Shown in pieces: positions 60,901 through 64,000 of a stretch of 64,000 nt of DNA; the stretch's first letter is position 1, and every line of letters starts with the position of its first letter. The notes beneath the pieces are model-generated. The model was not told where the DNA came from, did not search any database, and saw nothing but the letters and a program-made list of their open reading frames with translations. Origin of the DNA: Stenotrophomonas sp. WZN-1 (GTDB lineage Bacteria > Pseudomonadota > Gammaproteobacteria > Xanthomonadales > Xanthomonadaceae); assembly GCF_002192255.1 (NCBI RefSeq), contig NZ_CP021768.1, positions 948,001-1,012,000 of the forward strand. The letters run 5' to 3'. Both the position numbers and the translations under genes were made by a program.

Positions 60901-62800
60901 CAACGTGGGTGGCAACACCACGGTGGGCGGCACCATCAGCGGCAGCGGTGGCCTGACCCAGGCCGGCACCGGCACGGTGATCCTGACCGGCAACAATACC
61001 TACACCGGCGGCACCACCATCAATGCCGGCGGCACCGTGCAGGTCGGCAACGGCGGGGCCAGCGGCTCGATCACCGGCAACATCACCAACAACGGTGGCC
61101 TGGTGATCAACACCGGTGGCACCACCACACTGGGCGGCAGCATCAGCGGTGGCGGCAGCATCGTGCAGGCCGGCCCGGGTGGCCTGAATCTCGGCGGCGA
61201 CAGTGGTGGATTCAGCGGCACCGGCCAGGTCACCGGCGGTGGCCTGAATGTCACCGGCACCATTGGCGGCCAGTGGACCATCGGCAGCGGTACCACGCTG
61301 TCCGGCACCGGTACCATCGGCGGCACCGGCGGCGGCGTGACGGTGTCCAGTGGTGGCGTGCTGTCGCCGGGCAATGGCCCGGGCAACGGCAGCGGCGCAG
61401 GCAATGGCACCGGTACGATCACGGTGGGTGGCAACCTGACCCTGTCGCCGGGCAGCACGCTGGGTATCGATCTGGGGGCCAGCGGCAGCGACACGGTGCA
61501 GGTGGGCGGCAGCGCCAACGTGGGCGGAAGCACGGTGCAGGTGAACACCATTTCGCCGAGCACCAGCTACCAGCAGGGCCAGCAGTACACGGTGGTCAAC
61601 GCGGGCGGCGGCGTAAGCGGGCAGTTCGGCTCGGCAACCTCGCCGTCGGCCTTCCTGACCATCACTCCGGTCTACACCGCCAACACCGCCAACCTGCAGA
61701 TCGACGTGGCGCAGACGGCGGCGTTCACCACCGTGGCCAACACGCGCAACCAGTACAACACCGCTGCGGCGCTGGACAGCCTGCCGCAGAGTGGCGCGGC
61801 GCTGGGCCTGTACAACACGGTGCTGATGTATGACGCCGGCACTGCGCGCAACGCATTCGACCAGCTCTCCGGTGAAGTGCACGCGGCCAGTCGCGCGGTG
61901 CTGCTGTACGACAACTACCTGGAAGAGGGCATCCGCCAGCGCCTGGGCAGTGAGCTGCCGACCGTGCGTGGTGAGCGCGCCTCGGCCTGGTTGGCCGGCA
62001 GTGGCAAGGTGTTCAAGCAGGATGGCGATGGCAACGGTGATGAGATCCGTTCCAACCGCAATGCGGTGATGGCGGGCGTGGACTGGCAGCTGGGTGAACA
62101 TGTGGTGCTGGGTGCGGCGGCCGGCAACGAGCGGCTGGATACGCGCCTGTACGATCGCAGTTCGCGCGCCCGCCTGCGTGGCAACACGTTCGGCCTGTAT
62201 GCACAGGGACAGTGGAACAACGGCTTTGCGGTCGGTGGCAGCGTGTCGCGCGGTGACTACCGCACGCGCACCACGCGTGAAGTGCCGCTGCTGGGCCAGA
62301 CCCTGTACAGCCGCCAGGATTCGGACGTGACCATCGCCCAGGTCGAAGGCAGCTGGACCTGGACCCATGGCAGGACCCAGCTGCAGCCGTACGTGCAGTT
62401 CACCAAGCACTGGGTCGACAGTGATCGTGCGGTGGAGCAGGGCGGCAGTGCCGCACTAGTGCTGGAAGGCGGCAAGGACACGCTCAACGTCAGCACGGTG
62501 GGCGTGCGCGGCCGCTGGGACGTGGGCAGCGGCGAGCGCTTCCCGGCGCAGCTGACCGTCGGCCTGGGTTGGCAGCATGCGTCTGGTGACACCGATGTGG
62601 CCAGCCGCAACCGCTTCGCGGTCGGTGGCGATGCCTTCGATGTCTACAGCGCGGTGATGGCACGCAACGCACTGGTCAGCCAGGTGGGTGTGGCGGTCGG
62701 CCTGGGTCGCAGCAGCCAGCTGTCGATGTTCGTGCAGGGCCAGCATGGTGATGGCCGCCGCGATGTGGGTGGGCAGATCAACCTGCGGGTAGGCTTCTAA
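51920..62800 (+). CDS. Giant repeat-rich autotransporter adhesin (type Va)
   Basis: A 3626-residue secreted surface protein. Residues 1-25 (MNRIYRLVFNRALGVMQVAS) are an extended signal peptide region, and a hydrophobic core follows, ending GSAFAA near 60. The passenger is almost all autotransporter-associated beta-strand repeats with cores such as KNGAGTLTLNGANS and GTGGLVKNG, predicting a long beta-helix. Eight units near residues 2540-3070 repeat every 69 residues (207 bp). After LSPGSTLGIDLG comes a linker helix and the C-terminal barrel (about 3360-3626), ending in Phe (INLRVGF). Likely roles are adhesion or biofilm; no target is visible. No RGD or protease domain was noticed. Confidence 0.93.
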   Translation: MNRIYRLVFNRALGVMQVASEVAQNPGGSAACTARLPRSRAHQLAVALAATLASGSAFAACSTPGPTITCTGTTNNFVDATNGVQVTVAAGANVGSTAGLGNSMTLSGNGIQLTNNGTIGTNVGLFAASGAVLGNASGQAISVTNSATGTLQGFIDIGSLLGANGRALSVQNGAGGVTTINNAGTVNMNFLLGGLGTADAPAIVSYGGAQTVLSNSGGITGRVGLAGSTLGNSVNNSGTITGSVYLGDSAQGNTFTAVSGSSVANGAGASAGIDVLGGISVSLAAAGTVNAGVGAGAASNTLVLQNVVSGPGSGTGGAVTTLGWNQYLNFQRLTVNSGTWNLQGAWSGTGPTTLNDGLINFNNAASFGTGLFTANGGAIASSTAGLNLANAFSLGGNLSLAGTNAFGLGGVLSGTGGLTVNNTGIVTLGGANLFSGGVNLNAGGLVLGNAGALGSGNLTVGGSASLDTTAGFTLGNNLVINGGGSLNLLGSNALSLNGSISGAGNLTKNGAGTLTLNGANSLTGNFNLAGGALALGAGGSLSPTGAITVGVGTTLDLSAAANQTIGSLAGLGGSVNLGSHTLTLAGLGNTSYSGTFAAGTGGLVKLGTGVQTLSGVNNLSGGVALNAGGLLLGNAAALGSGALSVGGSTTLDGTTALALTNAVNLGSGASLNLLGNQALTFNGVIGGTGGLVKSGASTLTLNGANTFGGGLALNAGGLVLGNAGALGTGALNVGGATTLDASAALSVGNGINLGAGGLLNVLGSNALTLGGAIGGTGSLVKNGAATLTLGGANTFSGGLAINAGKVAVGSGGSLAAGGAVSLAGVGADLDISLGGNQTIGALSGIAGSTVTLGSSTLTFGDATNQTFAGVIGGTGGLVKQGTGTQTLSGANTFSGGVNLAAGGLLLGNNSAIGSGALTVSGNSSLDGSAALNLANAINLGAALTLPGSQNFTLGGNITGTGSLTKNGASLLTLNGTNTFSGGVNLNAGGLLLGNGGALGSGALNVSGSASLDGSAALSLANNVTLGSGAVLSLPGSQAITLGGVVSGAGGLVKNGASTLTLNGANAFTGGLVLNGGGLMLGNTGALGTGLLAVGANSTLDSSVALNLGNAIDLDTGAQLSLVSNQNVALGGLITGTGGLVKTGSGVLSLNNSNTFSGGLALNAGSVSVGANGALGTGALNIGGNVSLDAGAAVSLANAVNLGANTLTLPGSNNLTLTGVVGGTGGLIKNGASTLTLSGANTFLGGATVNAGTLALGAGGSLAATGALDLAGAGATLDISAAGAGQTIGALNGIAGSHVALGTQTLTFGGASNGSFAGVIDGSGGLIKVGAGVQTLSGANTFSGGLALNAGGLILGNTSALGTGALGIGGTTTLDSTVALNLTNAVNFGAGTQLTLGGSNDVTLGGVVAGNGSLIKNGAGLLTLNNTNTFGGGLTLNGGGLVVGADGALGSGTLAVTASTTLDAGAAATLGNAVTLGSGVALTLPGSNALTLSGVVGGNGSLIKNGATTLTLSGANTYTGGTTINAGTLALGTGGSLAAAGDVTLGAGAGFDISGAGSSQTIGALNGVGGSTLALGGNSLTFGTASNAAFDGVISGGGGLVKVGAGVQTLSGANTFGGGVTLNAGGLVLGNDAALGTGALTVGGAATLDTTGLATLANNIALNAGLTVLGSNALTLNGVLSGAGSLTKNGGATLTLNGINTYTGGTNINGGTLALGAGASLAASGTVNLATGATLDLSAGSGTQVFGTLVGNGTVNLGANSIEVGGATNGTFSGSIAGTGGLTKVGSGIETLTGTNTYTGGTFINAGTLAIGPGGSLAASGAVTLNAAGTGFDISTAGANQTIGSLNGVVGSTVSLGAQSLILGGIGNSVFDGAISGTGGLVKNGAGILTLGGANLFSGGVALNGGGLVVGNNAALGSGALTVGGNATLDASTGVNLANNIGLAAGANLDLLGSQALTLGGVISGTGGLIKNGAATVTLSGANTYTGGTTINNGTLAIGAGGSLASTGAVNLAGTATLDISAGNQTIGSLAGVAGSTVALGGSALTLGGTVDSTFNGEISGNGGLIKNGAGVQTFNGASTFSGGVTLNAGGLVVGNNAALGTGAVTVGGNATLDSNTAVTLANNFVLNAGLTVLGSNNLTLNGSLSGTGSLTKEGAATLTLNGINTYTGGTNINAGTLALGAGASLHASGIVNLASGATFDLSAGSGTQQFGTLIGNGTVNLGANTLTIGDASNGTFSGSVAGSGGLIKEGSGTQTLTGTNTFTGGTTINAGTLAIGAGGSLAATGAVNLANAGTAFDISAGGAQTIGSLAGVAGSAVALGTSTLTLGGVGNTTFAGTIGGTGGLVKNGAGVQTLSGSNTFSGGVALNAGGLALGDNAALGTGTLTVGGDASLDGTSALTLANTVQLASGTLTLAGSNPLTLNGAISGAGGLLKDGAATVTLAGASSYTGSTTINSGTLAVAAGGSLSGASTVNLTGAGTLDISAGGSQSIGGLAGVTGSSVVLGGATLTTGGNNGNTVFGGVLSGTGGLVQSGTGTLTLSGANTYTGGTTINGGSTLQIGNGGSTGSVLGDITNNGSLVYNLGTTATVGAVVSGSGGLTQAGSGTLVLTGNNTYTGGTTINAGGTLQVGNGGATGAIVGDITNNGALVSNVAGNTTLGGTISGSGGLTQAGSGTLTLTGNNTYTGGTTINAGGTLQVGNGGATGAITGNVANNGSLVFDVAGNTTVGGAISGSGGLTQAGGGVLTLVGNNSYSGGTTINAGGTLQVGNGGTTGAIAGDITNNGALISNVTGNTALGGTISGSGGLTQAGSGTLLLTGTNTYTGGTTINAGGTLQLGNGGATGSIVGDVTNNGTLLSNVAGNTTLGGTISGSGGLTQAGSGTLTVTGNNTYTGPTTINTGGTLQVGNGGATGAIGGSVTNNGSLVFNVGGDTTVGGAISGSGGLTQAGTGTVTLIGNNTYTGGTTINAGGTLQVGNGGASGAITGNVSNNGSLVFNVGGNTTVGGTISGSGGLTQAGTGTVILTGNNTYTGGTTINAGGTVQVGNGGASGSITGNITNNGGLVINTGGTTTLGGSISGGGSIVQAGPGGLNLGGDSGGFSGTGQVTGGGLNVTGTIGGQWTIGSGTTLSGTGTIGGTGGGVTVSSGGVLSPGNGPGNGSGAGNGTGTITVGGNLTLSPGSTLGIDLGASGSDTVQVGGSANVGGSTVQVNTISPSTSYQQGQQYTVVNAGGGVSGQFGSATSPSAFLTITPVYTANTANLQIDVAQTAAFTTVANTRNQYNTAAALDSLPQSGAALGLYNTVLMYDAGTARNAFDQLSGEVHAASRAVLLYDNYLEEGIRQRLGSELPTVRGERASAWLAGSGKVFKQDGDGNGDEIRSNRNAVMAGVDWQLGEHVVLGAAAGNERLDTRLYDRSSRARLRGNTFGLYAQGQWNNGFAVGGSVSRGDYRTRTTREVPLLGQTLYSRQDSDVTIAQVEGSWTWTHGRTQLQPYVQFTKHWVDSDRAVEQGGSAALVLEGGKDTLNVSTVGVRGRWDVGSGERFPAQLTVGLGWQHASGDTDVASRNRFAVGGDAFDVYSAVMARNALVSQVGVAVGLGRSSQLSMFVQGQHGDGRRDVGGQINLRVGF
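59547..61140 (+). repeat. 207-bp tandem repeat array in the adhesin gene
   Basis: Seven full units and a partial eighth start near 59547, 59754, 59961, 60168, 60375, 60582, 60789 and 60996. Each codes for about 69 residues beginning NTYTGGTTINAGGTLQVGNGG and ending SGSGGLTQAGSGTL. Units differ mainly at synonymous sites and in a short variable stretch after GNGG. Such arrays can shrink or grow by recombination. Confidence 0.88.
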
Positions 62801-62816
62801 GGGGAGCGGGCCAACG

Positions 62817-62843
62817 GTAGATCCACGCGCTGCGTGGATCTAC
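62817..62843. repeat. SMAG-type REP, fully symmetrical
   Basis: A 27-bp palindrome with GTAGATCCACGC at one end, a GCT centre and GCGTGGATCTAC at the other, placed 16 bp after the adhesin stop codon between convergent genes. Confidence 0.78.
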
Positions 62844-62897
62844 CGGTGCGGCGGGAGTGAGTGCTGATCCATGGCGCCGCTGTGCCGCGCAGACCGC

Positions 62898-63518
62898 TCA
62901 GTTCGCCGCGTCCTGCGTGCGTCGACGCAACCCGGCGGGCGGGTCGAACAGGCTCGCAGGTACTTCATCGAAAGCGACCTCGGTAACACGCAGGCCGCGC
63001 TCGGTACGCTGGTTGCCGGTGCGTCCGCGGTAACCCAGCAGCAGGCCGGTGTGGGTATCGATCCACAACGTGCCGGAGGTGGTGCCATCAGGGCCATGCG
63101 CATTGTCATAACGCCAACCGGCAGCGAGGCGGCCCAGGATGAACTCGCCGGGTGCGGGTGAGCAGCGCCCGCCGATCGTATGGCATGGGGCGGCGGGATC
63201 GTACCAGTAGGGACCACTGGAGTCGGCGACCGGTAACGTGTAGTTGCCGCGCTCGCTCACCAACCATGCCCGGCCGCGCTGACCCTGGGTGGTCAGCCAT
63301 GCATCCGGCGCATTGTCGCCGCGGAAATCAATACGGATGGCAGGCCCGCGCAAACGGATCTCGACCTCGACCTCACCGCCAGGCGCGTTGGGGCCGAGTG
63401 GGCCCAGGCCATAGGCGCGTGCCAGCAATCGCGCCTGTGGAGGTTCGCTTTCGGCAGCGTCCGTGGATTGGGCGGCGACGGCCCAGGTTGCTGTCATCAA
63501 CAGGCTGGCCAGCAGCAT
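62898..63518 (-). CDS. Hypothetical exported protein
   Basis: A 206-residue protein I do not recognise. A signal peptide is clear at the N terminus (LLASLLMTATWAVAA, about residues 2-17). The mature part is beta-rich with two cysteines (CHTIGGRC) that could form a disulphide. WIDTHTGLLLGYRGRT and VTEVAFDEVPASLFDPPAG are reminiscent of periplasmic DUF4412-like or LolA-like domains, only weakly. ATG 63518 or GTG 63524 start just after the stop of the upstream TadE-like gene (63526), so they are likely co-transcribed. Confidence 0.65.
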   Translation of the reverse strand: MLLASLLMTATWAVAAQSTDAAESEPPQARLLARAYGLGPLGPNAPGGEVEVEIRLRGPAIRIDFRGDNAPDAWLTTQGQRGRAWLVSERGNYTLPVADSSGPYWYDPAAPCHTIGGRCSPAPGEFILGRLAAGWRYDNAHGPDGTTSGTLWIDTHTGLLLGYRGRTGNQRTERGLRVTEVAFDEVPASLFDPPAGLRRRTQDAAN

Positions 63519-63525
63519 CCGCACG

Positions 63526-64000
63526 TCAGCGCGCCAGGTTGCTGCTGTCATGCACGGGGCTCTGCATGCGGACGATCGCATAGGACTCGATCGGCATGCG
63601 GCGATGGCCGGTGATCGGGTCCTCGATCAGCATCGAAGCTGGGCGGAAACTGTCGCCTTCGCTGACCAGATCTGAAAGACCGGCGATCACCCGGTCGGCA
63701 AAGGGGACGATCAGCGGCATCGGATAGGTGACCTTGATCTTGAGGATGTTGGCGTCCTGTACGCTGACACGGCTGCTGCCGACGCGTGCATCGCGGAACG
63801 CAAGATTGTCGTTCGGCAATGCATAGCGCCCATCGAACTGGCGCTCGCGGAACTCGTTGTACGCCGCGCGGCTGGGCGAGATGACTTCGATCTTCGGCGA
63901 CAGCAACGGGTTCTTCCACAGCAGGGCGACCTTGGCGCGGGCGGCGACGGCACCCGCCGCATCCGGCGAGGTTGCGTACAAGGGAGCCATCGCCATTTCC
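63526..64000 (-). CDS. TadE-like pilus assembly protein (3' part)
   Basis: The C-terminal 158 codons of a gene that continues beyond the right edge; its start is not in the window. VQDANILKIKVTYPMPLIVPFADRVI matches the conserved region of TadE/TadG-like proteins of Flp/Tad pilus systems, and later EDPITGHRRMPIESYAIVRMQS is typical of the gamma-proteobacterial form. The expected N-terminal membrane helix would lie outside. It points to a Tad-pilus-related locus beyond the window. Confidence 0.7.
   Translation of the reverse strand, partial: EMAMAPLYATSPDAAGAVAARAKVALLWKNPLLSPKIEVISPSRAAYNEFRERQFDGRYALPNDNLAFRDARVGSSRVSVQDANILKIKVTYPMPLIVPFADRVIAGLSDLVSEGDSFRPASMLIEDPITGHRRMPIESYAIVRMQSPVHDSSNLAR

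Noticed and set aside
59547..61140. Regular 207-bp repeats as a possible CRISPR or satellite
   Set aside because: They are in frame within the adhesin and code for 69-residue beta-helix units.
58841..62410. A 1189-codon open frame on the minus strand across the adhesin gene
   Set aside because: It is antisense to the repeat-rich adhesin, is itself low-complexity (Ala, Gly, His, Arg repeats) and arises from GC-rich repeats. Similar antisense frames cover 53692-56466 and 56651-58477.

Overview
This is a gene-dense, high-GC stretch of chromosome from a gamma-proteobacterium of the Xanthomonadaceae. I infer Stenotrophomonas, close to S. maltophilia. The reasons are the gene orders folC-dedD-cvpA-purF, tig-clpP-clpX-lon-hup-ppiD and mltD-gloB / yafS-like-rnhA-dnaQ, a short NAD-type isocitrate dehydrogenase, and many 22-30 bp GTAG-headed palindromes between genes that match the SMAG repeats known from S. 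maltophilia. Almost everything is core chromosome. The clearly mobile item is one IS3-family insertion at 41005-42342.

Layout. 1-6250: histidine phosphatase, folC, dedD, cvpA, purF and a ferritin-like DUF455 gene, all rightward. 6260-9260: a long perfect palindrome, a leftward DUF2235 (Tle1-like lipase) gene and a rightward secreted zinc protease with a structured leader. 9345-14912: leftward lpxH, PAP2 phosphatase and glycosyltransferase cluster, then a large TonB-dependent receptor. 15230-21354: leftward phosphate block, transcribed phoB-phoR-ppk-ppx, with a PHO-box-like sequence ahead of phoB. 21471-25263: bepA-like protease, glutaredoxin, AhpD-like protein, NAD-isocitrate dehydrogenase. 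25513-29532: exported isochorismatase-like hydrolase, LysR regulator, TauE/SafE permease, flavin reductase-like protein, BI-1 membrane protein.

29713-38809: tRNA genes (Pro, Arg, His, Lys, Lys, Leu), a small lipoprotein, then the proteostasis block tig-clpP-clpX-lon-hup, followed directly by tRNA-Val and four identical tRNA-Asp genes. 38992-50622: ppiD, the IS3 element, mltD-gloB facing yafS-like-rnhA-dnaQ, a PP2C phosphatase, tRNA-Ser, a DUF6165 gene, and an LPS-core pair (a GT9 heptosyltransferase and kdkA) with a metallo-beta-lactamase-fold gene. 50623-51562: the SRP RNA gene on the minus strand and a guanidine-II (mini-ykkC) riboswitch in front of the guanidinium exporter sugE/gdx. 51920-62800: one 3626-codon autotransporter adhesin made mostly of repeats. 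The right edge holds a small exported protein and the 3' part of a TadE-like gene.

I found no CRISPR array, prophage, defence island or clearly new multi-gene system. The most informative non-routine signals are regulatory or structural: the two-hairpin riboswitch with a visible Shine-Dalgarno switch, the leader of the secreted protease, several unexplained long inverted repeats, the coenzyme-specificity residues of the isocitrate dehydrogenase, and the tandem repeat architecture of the giant adhesin.
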